A stretch of 64,000 bases of DNA from Micromonospora cabrerizensis (GTDB taxonomy: Bacteria; Actinomycetota; Actinomycetes; Mycobacteriales; Micromonosporaceae), in assembly GCF_022230955.1 (NCBI RefSeq), contig NZ_JAKKFI010000069.1, positions 1-64,000 of the forward strand, in the 5' to 3' direction. How positions within the stretch are numbered: the stretch's first letter is position 1; the number at the start of each line of letters is the position of its first letter. Made by a program: the position numbers and the translations under genes. This document shows positions 47,053-54,985 of this stretch, in pieces. The notes beneath the pieces were generated by a model that was given only the letters and a program-made list of their open reading frames with translations, was not told the origin of the DNA and did not search any database.

Positions 47053-47709
47053 CTACCGGGCGTCGGCGCGTACCCGGTGCCAGCGGGCCAACAGGCCGCC
47101 CTCGGCGGCGATCTCCTCGCTGGTCATCGCGTATCCGATGTGGTCACGCCACGCACCGTCGATGTGCATGTAGCGCACGTGGTACGACTCCTCGCGGAAG
47201 CCCAGTTTCTCCACCACCCGCCGGGACGGCCGGTTCTCCGGACGGATGTTGACCTCCACCCGGTGCAGCCCCCCGGGGCCGAACGCGTGGTCCACGGCGA
47301 GCGCGAGCGCCGTCGGGATCACACCTCGACCGGCGACCCGGGCGTCCACCCAGTAGCCGACATAGCCGGAGCAGAGGGCCCGTCGCACGATGCTGCCCAC
47401 GTTGATGTGCCCGACCAACCGGTCCCGGTCGGCCTCGCGCAGACAGACCGCGAACGGCATCCCCTCACCCTCGCGGGCGGAACGCCGCTGGTCACGGTGC
47501 ACCCAACGGAACGCGGCCGGCGAGTTGAGGTCGTCCCACGCGCCGGGCAGCGATGACTCCCAGGGTGCCAGCCAGGCCCGGTTGGCCCGCCGTATCTCCG
47601 ACCACGCCACCGCGTCCGAGCGCCGGTAGGGCCGCAGGAACACCGCGCCGTCGGCCAACTCCACCGGCCAGCCCGGTGCCCGCGGGGGGCCGAAGAGACT
47701 CACCCGCAC
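47053..47709 (-). CDS. rimJ: GNAT acetyltransferase, RimJ-like
   Basis: A 218-aa GNAT-family N-acetyltransferase. VFLRPYRRSDAVAWSEIRR opens the fold, the acetyl-CoA loop is YWVDARVAGRGVIPTALALAVDHAF (R/Q-x-x-G-x-G/A-like), and VNIRPENRPSRRVVEKLGF is the RimJ/RimL-type motif. The likely substrate is an N-terminal Ala of a ribosomal protein. GTG 47709 is preceded by GGGAGA. It sits between glp and sepX as in mycobacteria. Confidence 0.88.
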   Translation of the reverse strand: MRVSLFGPPRAPGWPVELADGAVFLRPYRRSDAVAWSEIRRANRAWLAPWESSLPGAWDDLNSPAAFRWVHRDQRRSAREGEGMPFAVCLREADRDRLVGHINVGSIVRRALCSGYVGYWVDARVAGRGVIPTALALAVDHAFGPGGLHRVEVNIRPENRPSRRVVEKLGFREESYHVRYMHIDGAWRDHIGYAMTSEEIAAEGGLLARWHRVRADAR

Positions 47710-47812
47710 AGTCTCCCGCGCGGGACCGTGTCGCGCGCAAGTGGACCCACCGCGTGGACCCGATGATCACGCGGCGCCCGAGTGGCCAGCCGGCGGATCG
47801 ACCGGGTCACCG

Positions 47813-49126
47813 TCACCGGCGACGGTCCAACAGCAGGACGTCCACGGTGGAACCAGCGGCAGCCGTGGTGACCCGCTCGCCGAGCACCAGCAGGCCGTTC
47901 GCCTCGGCCAGCCCGGAGAGCGTGAACGGCCCGCCGCTGAGAGGCTGGACCGTGTATCCACCGCCGCGTCGCTCGGCGACGTGAGCCGGCCGGAACTCGC
48001 GCAGCCCGGTCGGCGACGACACGGTCTCCAGCAGGTGCGCCCGCACGCTGGGGCGGAACACCGGCTCGGCACCGGCGAGCAACTGGATGGCGGGGCGGGC
48101 CAGCACCTCGAAACCGATCAGCGCGGCGCCCGGGTCGCCGGGCAGGCAGACCACCGGCACCTCCTCGGCGCCGACGGTGCCGAACCCGAGCGCGGTGCCG
48201 GGATAGAGCGCCACGTCGGTGAACGTGACCGGCCCGACCCGGCCGCCCTCGCGGCGGGACAGGATCCGGCGCACCATGTCACCGGGGCCGGTGCCGGTGC
48301 CCCCCGTGGTGATGATCAGGTCGGCGCGCAGGGTCTGGTCCTCCAGCAGCCCGCGCAGCCCCTCCGGGTCGTCGTCGCAGATCCCCACCCGGTACGCCAG
48401 TGCCCCCACCTCGGCCGCGGCGGCGGTCAACGCGTGCGAGTTCGCGTCCACCACCTGCCCCGGCTGACTGCCTCGGCCCACGTCGACCAACTCGTCGCCG
48501 GTGGCCACGATGACCACCCGTGGGCTGGGCCGGACCACCACGTGCCCGATACCGGTGGCCGCGAAGACCGCGACCAGGGCCGGCGAGACGTACGTGCCGG
48601 CGCGGGCCAGCAGGGTGCCGACGGGTAGTTCCTCACCGGCTCGGCGTACCCCGTACCCCCGTTTGGGGGTGCGGAAGATCTCCACCGCGGCCATGCCCTG
48701 GTCGGTCCACTCCACCGGGACCACCACGTCCGCGGCGACCGGCAGCGGCGCCCCGGCGGCCACCGAGAAGCACGAACCCGGGGTCAGCCGGACCGGCCGC
48801 CAGCTCGCGGCACCCAGGTCGCCCACCACGTTGAGCCGGATGGTCCGGCCGCCGGGCGTGCCGGAGGGGGCCGGGACGTAACTCGGGCCCCGACCCCCTC
48901 CGGAAATGTCCTCCCAGCGGGCCGCGTAGCCGTCCACGGCCGCCTGGTCGAAGGCCGGGAAGGCGTGCGGCGCGACGACGTCCTCGGCGAGGACGTTGCC
49001 GTGCGCCTGGGTGAGGTCGAGGTCGAGTGGCGGCAGCGCGCGTAACCTGCGCAGCACGCTGCCCAGGTAGTCGGCGAGCGGCGTCAACTCGTTCGCGGCC
49101 GCCTCGGCGTCGGCCGTCGCGGTCAT
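47813..49126 (-). CDS. glp: Gephyrin-like molybdotransferase Glp/MoeA
   Basis: A 437-aa MoeA-family protein. LAEDVVAPHAFPAFDQAAVDGYA (domain I), DVVVPVEWTD (domain II), and the MoCF domain with GDELVDVGRG, DANSHALTAAAAEVGA, ITTGGTGTGPGDMV and VVCLPGDPGAALIGFEVLARPAI are all present, so molybdopterin ligation is possible. In this synteny (galU-glp-rimJ-sepX) the actinobacterial protein has been shown in Corynebacterium to act in cell division with GlpR. The ATG overlaps the galU stop (ATGA). Confidence 0.9.
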   Translation of the reverse strand: MTATADAEAAANELTPLADYLGSVLRRLRALPPLDLDLTQAHGNVLAEDVVAPHAFPAFDQAAVDGYAARWEDISGGGRGPSYVPAPSGTPGGRTIRLNVVGDLGAASWRPVRLTPGSCFSVAAGAPLPVAADVVVPVEWTDQGMAAVEIFRTPKRGYGVRRAGEELPVGTLLARAGTYVSPALVAVFAATGIGHVVVRPSPRVVIVATGDELVDVGRGSQPGQVVDANSHALTAAAAEVGALAYRVGICDDDPEGLRGLLEDQTLRADLIITTGGTGTGPGDMVRRILSRREGGRVGPVTFTDVALYPGTALGFGTVGAEEVPVVCLPGDPGAALIGFEVLARPAIQLLAGAEPVFRPSVRAHLLETVSSPTGLREFRPAHVAERRGGGYTVQPLSGGPFTLSGLAEANGLLVLGERVTTAAAGSTVDVLLLDRRR

Positions 49127-50085
49127 GTACCAGATCCGCCTGCCGCGTCGGCCTTGACGAAGTCGGCCAGCCAGGAGCGGAACTCGCCGCCCAGGTCCTC
49201 GCGCTCGGAGGCGATCTGCACCACCGTCTGGAGGTAGCCCAGCGGCATCCCGGTGTCGTAGCGGGTGCCCCGGTAGACGATCGCGTGCACCGGCGTGCCC
49301 TCGGTGCGCAGCAGCTCCATCGCGTCGGTCAGCTGGATCTCGCCGCCGCTGCCGGGCTTGGTCCGCCGGATCGCGTCGAAGATCTTGCCGGGGAGTACGT
49401 AGCGGCCGAGCACCGCGAGGTTGCTGGGCGCGTCCTCCGGCTGCGGCTTCTCCACCATCCCGGTCACCTTGACGACCTCACCGATGTCGGTCAGCTCCGA
49501 CTCGGCGGGTTCGACGGAGGCGATGCCGTACCGCTTGGTCTCGGCCGGGTCGACCTCGAAGAACGCGAGCACCACACCGCCGGTGCGGGCCTGTAGCTCC
49601 AGCATCGCCGGCAGCAGCGGCTCCGACGGCTTGACGAACTCGTCGCCCAGCAGCACCGCGAAGGGCTGGTCACCGACGTGCGACTCGGCGTACCCGATGG
49701 CGTGGCCGAGCCCGAGCTGCTCGGGCTGCCGGACGGTGTAGATCTCGGCCAGCTCGCTGGGCCGACGCACGGCGGCCAGCCGCTCGGCGTCACCCTTCTC
49801 CTCCAGCCTGGTCTCCAGGTCTGGGCGGCGATCGAAGTGGTCCACCATCGACGTCTTACCCCGACCGGTGATCAGCAACACGTCACCGATGCCGGCCTGG
49901 GTGGCCTCCTCGACGATGTACTGCAGGACCGGCCGATCCACCACCGGCAGCAGCTCCTTGGGCACCGCCTTGGTGGCGGGCAGGAACCGGGTGGCCAGTC
50001 CGGCGGCCGGGATGACGGCCTTGACCGCCAGGGGACGGCCAGTTGCGGCGGCCGCCGATGAGGGGTTCGCTGAGTGCTCCGACAT
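49123..50085 (-). CDS. galU: UTP-glucose-1-phosphate uridylyltransferase
   Basis: A 320-aa enzyme that makes UDP-glucose. KAVIPAAGLATRFLPATKAVPKELLPVVDRPVLQYIVEEA (residues about 22-61) and VLLGDEFVKPSEPLLPAML are GalU signatures. The acidic EVDPAETKRYGI and QLTDAMELL motifs follow. It starts 9 bases after the stop of the diguanylate cyclase and overlaps glp, so the three are probably on one message. Together with GalE it controls the UDP-hexose pool. Confidence 0.95.
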   Translation of the reverse strand: MSEHSANPSSAAAATGRPLAVKAVIPAAGLATRFLPATKAVPKELLPVVDRPVLQYIVEEATQAGIGDVLLITGRGKTSMVDHFDRRPDLETRLEEKGDAERLAAVRRPSELAEIYTVRQPEQLGLGHAIGYAESHVGDQPFAVLLGDEFVKPSEPLLPAMLELQARTGGVVLAFFEVDPAETKRYGIASVEPAESELTDIGEVVKVTGMVEKPQPEDAPSNLAVLGRYVLPGKIFDAIRRTKPGSGGEIQLTDAMELLRTEGTPVHAIVYRGTRYDTGMPLGYLQTVVQIASEREDLGGEFRSWLADFVKADAAGGSGT

Positions 50086-50094
50086 GCCGCGAGA

Positions 50095-52407
50095 CTATCG
50101 GCCACGGCTCTGTCGCGGCGGGTGTGGCCCAGAAGACGCGCCGCCACCCGGCCCCGGCCGCGCGGCGTCCGGGCCGGCCCGCGCCCCGCCGGTCGCGCTG
50201 TCCGGGCCGTCGCCGGCGGGTTCCGGCCGGGCGTGCGCCGGCGATGACTCCGGTACGCCCACAGCCGGCTCCGACCGGGCGGGCCCGTCCGGCTCCCGGG
50301 TGACCTGCGCGGGCTGACCGGCGCGCGGCAGCCCGTCGGGTGGGCTGACCGCGCAGGCGAGCACCGGCATCTCCCGCGTCGGCACGTCCGGGCGTACCTC
50401 GGCGACCCGGTACGTGTCGCGGCCGGCTGCCTTGGCCGCGTAGAGCGCGTCGTCGGCGGCCTCCAGCACCTCCCGCCCGGTGCCGCCGTTGTCCGGGTAG
50501 ACGGCGATGCCCACCGACACGGTCACCAGGACCGGCCCGGCGTACGCCTCGACGGCGATCGGCGTCTCGCGTACCGCAGCGCCCAGTCGCTCGGCCACGA
50601 TCGCCGCGCCCCGCGCGTCGGTCTCCGGCAGCAGCAACACGAACTCCTCGCCGCCCTGCCGGAAGGCCAGGTCGACCTCGCGGATCTCGCCGCGCACCCG
50701 CCGGGCGAACTCGGCCAGCACGGTGTCCCCCGCGGCGTGCCCGTACGTGTCGTTGACGTCCTTGAAGCGGTCGAGGTCCAGTGCGAGGACGCTGAGCATC
50801 CGCCCGAACCGGCTGGCCCGTTCCACCTCCCGCCGGATCGACTCGCGCAGGTAGCGGTAGTTCCACAGCCCGGTCAGCGGGTCGGTGAGTGAGAGCCGCT
50901 GCGCCTCCTCGTGCACCCGCACGTTGTCCACCGCCACGGCCGCGTGACCGGCGAAGGTCCGCAGGGTGACCAGGTCGTCGTCGTCGAACTCGTCGGCGCC
51001 CAACCGGTCGTACAGGGCCAGCACGCCGAGTGCCGCCGCGGCGCCGGCCTCGTCGGCGGACCCGCCGAGGGTGGCCGCGGTGCCTCCGCCGGGGTCGGCG
51101 AACGGGACCGCGACGTACGTGCGGCAGCGCGGCTCACCCGACGGAACCTCGGTCGGCTCCACCCTGCCCCGCTGCGGTTCCCCGGTGGCGGCGACGGCGC
51201 CGACCACACCGACCCCCACCGGCACCCGAAGCGTCGACGGCCCGTCCGTGTCGCCCTCCGGCCACCGCCCGTCCAACCCCTCGGTGCACTGTGCGACGAG
51301 CACTCCGCCCGCCTCCACCAGCAGCACCGCGCCGGCGCGCGCGCCGGTCGCGCCGATGGCGCTGTGCAGGATCACCCGCAGGATGCGTTGCAGGTCGTGC
51401 GTGCTGGCCAGGGTGTCGCCGAGCACGGCGAGGTGCCCGCGGAGCTGGTCGCGGTTGCTGGTCAACGCCGCGACGTAGGAGCCGGTCTCCCGGGTCATCC
51501 GGTTGAACGCGGCGGCCAGCCGGCCCAGCTCGTCGCGGCTGCGCACCGGCACGCGGGCGGTCAGGTCGCCCTGCGCCACCCGGTCCACCGCACCGGCCAG
51601 CTCCACCAGCGGCCGGGTGGTCACCCGGGCCAGCCGCCAGGCGGTCAGCACGGCGAGCAACGCGCCCAGCACGACCACCCCCACCAGCGTGGCGTGCAGC
51701 CCGGGCGGCCGTTCACTGGCCACGGAGAGCACCAGGGGCAGCGGCTGCGCGTCGGACGGGCCGATCCTCCGCACGTACCGGCCCTCGGTGGTCTCGGTGA
51801 CCCGCTCGCCGTCGACGGAGCTGGCGGCGGCCAGCACCGCGTCGCGTACCTCCCGGGACTCGGTGGTGTGGGTGACCCGCGCGGCGCTCGCCCCGCTGTC
51901 GAGCAGGGTGACCGCCACCCCGGTCACCGCCGCCAGCCGGGCCACGAAGGCCGGGTCGACCAGTTGCGCGGCGGTCACCGTGCCCCGCAGCGTGCCGGCG
52001 CGGTCGCGCAGGTCGACGTGGGCGGCCAGCGCCCGGACCGGGCTGGCCGAACCGGTGGTCGAGTCGGAGCAGTCCCGCCACGGGGTCGGCGGCGCGCCGG
52101 GCGAGACGTAGCTGACCTCGCCGGTCAGGTCGGTGATCCGCACCGCGGCGGCCAGGCCCCGACCGACCAGCTGGGCAGCGCCGACGGCCGGCTCGGCGGT
52201 GAGGGCCACCGCATCGGCCGTGGCCCGCAGCTGCTGGCAGAGCGCGTCGACCGAGGTACGCACGGTGGACGCCGCCACCGCCAGGCGCTCGGTGGAGCGG
52301 CTGCGGTCGACGGCCGCGACCGTGGACGCGACGAATAGCGCGCCGAGCAGGACCGGCCCGAGCACCACCACGAGGAAGGCTGCTGTCAACCGCCCGCGTA
52401 GCGTCAC
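50095..52407 (-). CDS. Membrane diguanylate cyclase (HAMP-GAF-GGDEF)
   Basis: A 770-aa receptor-type cyclase. Transmembrane helices at about residues 10-33 and 241-260 flank an extracytoplasmic sensor of about 205 residues. A HAMP domain (260-312), a GAF domain (335-500) and a GGDEF domain (505-665) follow. The active loop is GGEEF (585-589), so c-di-GMP synthesis is expected, and the inhibitory site RxxD is intact (REVD, 576-579). The last 100 residues are Pro/Gly/Ala-rich. GTG 52407 has GGGGGGA upstream. It lies 9 bases before galU. Confidence 0.93.
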   Translation of the reverse strand: MTLRGRLTAAFLVVVLGPVLLGALFVASTVAAVDRSRSTERLAVAASTVRTSVDALCQQLRATADAVALTAEPAVGAAQLVGRGLAAAVRITDLTGEVSYVSPGAPPTPWRDCSDSTTGSASPVRALAAHVDLRDRAGTLRGTVTAAQLVDPAFVARLAAVTGVAVTLLDSGASAARVTHTTESREVRDAVLAAASSVDGERVTETTEGRYVRRIGPSDAQPLPLVLSVASERPPGLHATLVGVVVLGALLAVLTAWRLARVTTRPLVELAGAVDRVAQGDLTARVPVRSRDELGRLAAAFNRMTRETGSYVAALTSNRDQLRGHLAVLGDTLASTHDLQRILRVILHSAIGATGARAGAVLLVEAGGVLVAQCTEGLDGRWPEGDTDGPSTLRVPVGVGVVGAVAATGEPQRGRVEPTEVPSGEPRCRTYVAVPFADPGGGTAATLGGSADEAGAAAALGVLALYDRLGADEFDDDDLVTLRTFAGHAAVAVDNVRVHEEAQRLSLTDPLTGLWNYRYLRESIRREVERASRFGRMLSVLALDLDRFKDVNDTYGHAAGDTVLAEFARRVRGEIREVDLAFRQGGEEFVLLLPETDARGAAIVAERLGAAVRETPIAVEAYAGPVLVTVSVGIAVYPDNGGTGREVLEAADDALYAAKAAGRDTYRVAEVRPDVPTREMPVLACAVSPPDGLPRAGQPAQVTREPDGPARSEPAVGVPESSPAHARPEPAGDGPDSATGGARAGPDAARPGPGGGASSGPHPPRQSRGR

Positions 52408-52492
52408 TCGGTCCCCCCGGAAGTTCCGCCTCCGTTGCTTGCGATGCTGACACAGAGCAACCGTGGGAGAGGCGTTGCGTCAGGAGTGTTGC

Positions 52493-53170
52493 GTGCCGGA
52501 ATTTTCTTATGAAGCGGAAGCGACCCGTAACGCGAAGCGGGAAGCGCGTGCCGACCTGCTCGCCCGCCGCCGCTCGCTGCCCGCCGCCACCCGGGCCGCC
52601 GCCGCCGGGCGCGTGCAGGCCGAGCTGGTCGCGCTGGTACGCAGACTGCGCCCGCACCGGATGACGGCGTACGTGCCGGTCGGCTCCGAACCGGGCGGCG
52701 CGGACCTGCCGGACGTACTGCGGGCGGCGTTGCCCACCGACGCCCAGTTGCTGTTGCCCGTGCTCCTCGACGACCTCGATCTGGACTGGGCGGCCTACAC
52801 CGGGCCGGAGGATCTGGTCGCCGCCGGCCGGGGTATGCGGGAGCCGACCGCCGCCCGCCTCGGGGTGGCCGCCGTGGCGGACGCGGAGCTGGTGGTCGTA
52901 CCGGCCCTCGCGGTGGACCGCCACGGCCGGCGGCTCGGACGCGGCGGCGGCTCGTACGACCGCGCCCTCGCGCGGGTGCCCGGGTCGACGCTGACCGTGG
53001 TGCCTCTGCACGACGGCGAGCTGGTCGAGGCGTTGCCGGCGGAGGCGCACGACCGGCTTGTCCGCGCGGTCGTCACCCCCGCCGACGGAGTGCGTACGCT
53101 TGACGGCGGCCCGGGTGCGGCGCATGGTGTCGCGCCCCACACGTCCGCTGGACGAACCCGGGCCGAATGA
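52493..53170 (+). CDS. 5-formyltetrahydrofolate cyclo-ligase
   Basis: A 225-aa ATP-dependent enzyme that converts 5-formyl-THF to 5,10-methenyl-THF. KREARADLLARRRSLPAATR opens the fold, and VPALAVDRHGRRLGRGGGSYDRAL is the ATP-binding signature. GTG 52493 has AGGAG upstream at good spacing and is preferred over GTG 52463. It is divergent from the cyclase and precedes the Ruc-like gene, as in mycobacteria. Confidence 0.92.
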   Translation: MPEFSYEAEATRNAKREARADLLARRRSLPAATRAAAAGRVQAELVALVRRLRPHRMTAYVPVGSEPGGADLPDVLRAALPTDAQLLLPVLLDDLDLDWAAYTGPEDLVAAGRGMREPTAARLGVAAVADAELVVVPALAVDRHGRRLGRGGGSYDRALARVPGSTLTVVPLHDGELVEALPAEAHDRLVRAVVTPADGVRTLDGGPGAAHGVAPHTSAGRTRAE

Positions 53171-53177
53171 CGCACCA

Positions 53178-53204
53178 TTGGCACTCGAATACGTCGAGTG
53201 CCAA
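53178..53204. promoter_or_regulatory. CIRCE operator (HrcA site)
   Basis: TTGGCACTC-N9-GAGTGCCAA is a perfect inverted repeat and matches the CIRCE consensus TTAGCACTC-N9-GAGTGCTAA except at one position in each arm. It starts eight bases after the cycloligase stop and ends 28 bases before the start of the zinc-ribbon gene. HrcA repression and heat induction are therefore expected. Confidence 0.85.
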
Positions 53205-53232
53205 CTGGCTGAGCCCAGATCCGGAGGAGAAC

Positions 53233-53658
53233 GTGCCCACGTACCAGTACGCCTGCACCACGTGCGGTGAGCAGCTCGAGGCGGTGCAGTCCTTCTCTGA
53301 CGAGCCGCTGACCGAGTGCCCGGCGTGTCAGGGGCGGCTGCGCAAGGTCTTCAACTCCGTCGGCATCGTCTTCAAGGGCTCGGGCTTCTACCGCACCGAC
53401 TCGCGGGCGTCCGGCTCCGAGACGACGGCCGGCGGCACGGCCACCAAGCCCGGCAAGTCCGAGTCGTCCTCCGGTGAGGGCTCGGGGTCGTCGTCGTCCG
53501 GTTCCTCCTCGTCGTCCGGGTCGGGGTCTGGTTCGGGGTCGTCCTCGGGTTCCGGGTCGTCTTCGGGTTCGGGTTCGTCCTCTGGCGGGTCCTCCGGTGG
53601 CTCGTCGTCGGGTGGGTCGAGCGGCGGCAAGTCCCCGGCGGCCAGCTCCGCGTCCTGA
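53233..53658 (+). CDS. FmdB-type zinc ribbon, Ruc-like chaperone
   Basis: A 141-aa protein with an N-terminal zinc ribbon (Cys8, Cys11, Cys29, Cys32 in PTYQYACTTCGEQLEAVQSF and ECPACQG) and the FKGSGFY motif of the FmdB family. It then has a Ser/Gly-rich disordered tail of about 85 residues. The M. tuberculosis protein in the same position, Rv0991c, is a redox-regulated chaperone with this design (established knowledge). GTG 53233 is decided by GGAGGAG upstream. The CIRCE element in front supports a heat-shock role. Confidence 0.85.
   Translation: MPTYQYACTTCGEQLEAVQSFSDEPLTECPACQGRLRKVFNSVGIVFKGSGFYRTDSRASGSETTAGGTATKPGKSESSSGEGSGSSSSGSSSSSGSGSGSGSSSGSGSSSGSGSSSGGSSGGSSSGGSSGGKSPAASSAS
53450..53625. 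repeat. Ser/Gly codon simple repeat in Ruc-like tail
   Basis: The coding DNA for the tail is a degenerate array of TCGTCC, TCGGGT and TCCGGG units (Ser-Ser, Ser-Gly). It is a likely length-variable site within the gene. Confidence 0.7.
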
Positions 53659-53736
53659 CCCCGTCGGCCTGAGTTCGGCGGCTTGACCCCGGCGGCCTGA
53701 GTCCGGCGGCCTGAGCCGGCGGCCTGAGCTGGCGGC
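53655..53736. repeat. 14-bp tandem repeat starting at stop codon
   Basis: Six diverged units of CTGAGTCCGGCGGC (four of 14, two of 13 bases) run from 53655 to 53736. The TGA in the first unit is the stop codon of the Ruc-like gene. Confidence 0.75.
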
Positions 53737-53742
53737 CTGGCC

Positions 53743-53824
53743 CGTGATCCACTCGGGTTTACGGGAACCGGCCTATCCGGGCTGCCCTGACACCCCGACT
53801 TCCTTGAAGTCGAGTCGATCAAGG
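53743..53824. repeat. Dispersed intergenic element, copy B
   Basis: An imperfect palindrome from CGTGATCCACTCGGGTT to CGAGTCGATCAAGG that shares ATCCACTCG, CGG, GACACCCCGACTTCC and GAGTCGA in order with copy A at 45963-46043. Confidence 0.65.
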
Positions 53825-53859
53825 CCGCTGCCATAGCAAATCGGGCCGGCCGGTGGGCG

Positions 53860-53914
53860 TTGTCCACAGGCCGGCCGGTTATCCACAGGCCGGCCGGTTA
53901 TCCACAGGCGCCGG
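53860..53914. promoter_or_regulatory. Three DnaA boxes in a 19-bp tandem array
   Basis: TTGTCCACA (53860), TTATCCACA (53879) and TTATCCACA (53898) are all in the same orientation and each is followed by GGCCGGCCGG or GGCGCCGGCC, with an exact 19-base period. All three fit the bacterial DnaA-box consensus TTRTCCACA. There is no dnaA, dnaN or gyrase gene in the window. Confidence 0.75.
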
Positions 53915-54002
53915 CCGAGGGCCGACCAACTGCGGTTGGAACGGCCTAACCTGCCGCCGAGGGTGTCGCTACGACGTCCTCGGACGGGAGGCGGCAGCAA
54001 CG

Positions 54003-54665
54003 ATGGGCGATCCAGACTCCGCGCGGGCGTTGCGTCCGCTGCGCCGGCTCACCCTGCCCGGCGGGCGCACCCTGCTCCGGGCCGGTCTGGTCGCCGCGCT
54101 GCTCGGCCTGGCCGCTGCCGTCCTGCACACGCCGACCAGTTGCCCGCCGACCGCCGAGCCATCCCGTGCGCCGACGGGAGCCGACCGCGCGGCCGGGCGG
54201 TCCGACGAGGGCGAGTCGATCGACCCCGGTGGGGCCGGGCCCACCGACGAGAGCGATCGGGCCGGGCCAGCGCCGACCCGCGCCACCGCCGGAGACAGCT
54301 CGACCACCGGAAGCGGCACCGCCGGAAACGGCAGCACTGGCCGGGACGGCACGACCACCGGGGGCGGGAGGACCAGCGCGCTGCCGCTGCCCAGTGGGGC
54401 TGTCGGGGTGCCGGTCCGGTTGGCCGAGCCGGCCGCGCTGGCGGTGGCCCACCCGGGCACCCGGGTCGACCTGCTGGCCGCGACACCGGCCGGGGCGGGC
54501 ACCGAGGCAACGTTGCTGGCGCCGGCGGCGCTGGTGCTTGACGTACTGGGCGCCGACGCGACCGACGGGTCCGCGGCGCTCTACCTCGCGCTCCGCCCCG
54601 ACCAGGCGAAACGCGCCGTCGGGCTCCCCGAGGGCACCCGGTTCGCCATCGTCGTACGCGGATGA
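54003..54665 (+). CDS. Membrane-anchored SAF/CpaB-like protein
   Basis: A 220-aa protein. One N-terminal helix (LLRAGLVAALLGLAAAVLHT) is followed by a disordered Thr/Gly/Ser-rich linker of about 90 residues. The C-terminal globular domain is VPVRLAEPAALAVAHPGTRV, then LLAPAALVLDVLGAD and GLPEGTRFAIVVRG. That domain resembles the SAF/RcpC-CpaB type of beta domain. ATG 54003 with GGGAGGCGG upstream. The neighbouring order (FmdB then this) recurs in actinobacteria. Function is uncertain. Confidence 0.7.
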   Translation: MGDPDSARALRPLRRLTLPGGRTLLRAGLVAALLGLAAAVLHTPTSCPPTAEPSRAPTGADRAAGRSDEGESIDPGGAGPTDESDRAGPAPTRATAGDSSTTGSGTAGNGSTGRDGTTTGGGRTSALPLPSGAVGVPVRLAEPAALAVAHPGTRVDLLAATPAGAGTEATLLAPAALVLDVLGADATDGSAALYLALRPDQAKRAVGLPEGTRFAIVVRG

Positions 54666-54696
54666 GCGCTCACCGCACCACCGCTGAGCTGTCGGG

Positions 54697-54879
54697 TCAG
54701 TCCCAGTGCGGGGGGCGTTCGGCGAGCAGCCAGTCGTCGTTGCCGCCCGATCGCTCACCCCAGCCACGGTCGGTGTCGTCGGAGGTCTGCTCAGGCAGCA
54801 CCACGAAGTCTTCGCTCAGGTCGACGGCGCGGTCGTCGTCGCCGCGTACGCCCTGCTTGCCGGGGTCCTCGGTGCTCAC
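54697..54879 (-). CDS. Small acidic conserved hypothetical protein
   Basis: A 60-aa acidic protein (STEDPGKQGVRGDDDRAVDL, then SEDFVVLPEQTSDDTDRGWG and WLLAERPPHWD). It is hydrophilic, without Cys or membrane helix, and third codon positions are strongly GC-biased. GTG 54879 is chosen because the further upstream frame is shadow. No known family can be named. Confidence 0.6.
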   Translation of the reverse strand: MSTEDPGKQGVRGDDDRAVDLSEDFVVLPEQTSDDTDRGWGERSGGNDDWLLAERPPHWD

Positions 54880-54985
54880 GAGCGGCAAGACTAGCGCAAC
54901 CGGGTGCCTCCACCACGTCGTTGCCGGTCGGCTCGAAGGCCGAGAAACGACCCACCCGCCTCCCACGTTGGTAGCGTCGGACGGC

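Larger units (their letters stand above)
53659..54002. other. Intergenic region with repeats and DnaA boxes (344 bp)
   Basis: No gene is visible. From left to right it holds the 14-bp repeat array, copy B of the dispersed element (53743-53824), three DnaA boxes at 19-bp spacing (53860-53906) and the start region of the next gene with GGGAGG. Confidence 0.8.

Noticed and set aside
53860-53914. Chromosomal replication origin
   Set aside because: There are only three boxes, no AT-rich unwinding region and no dnaA/dnaN nearby. It is kept as a DnaA-box cluster only.
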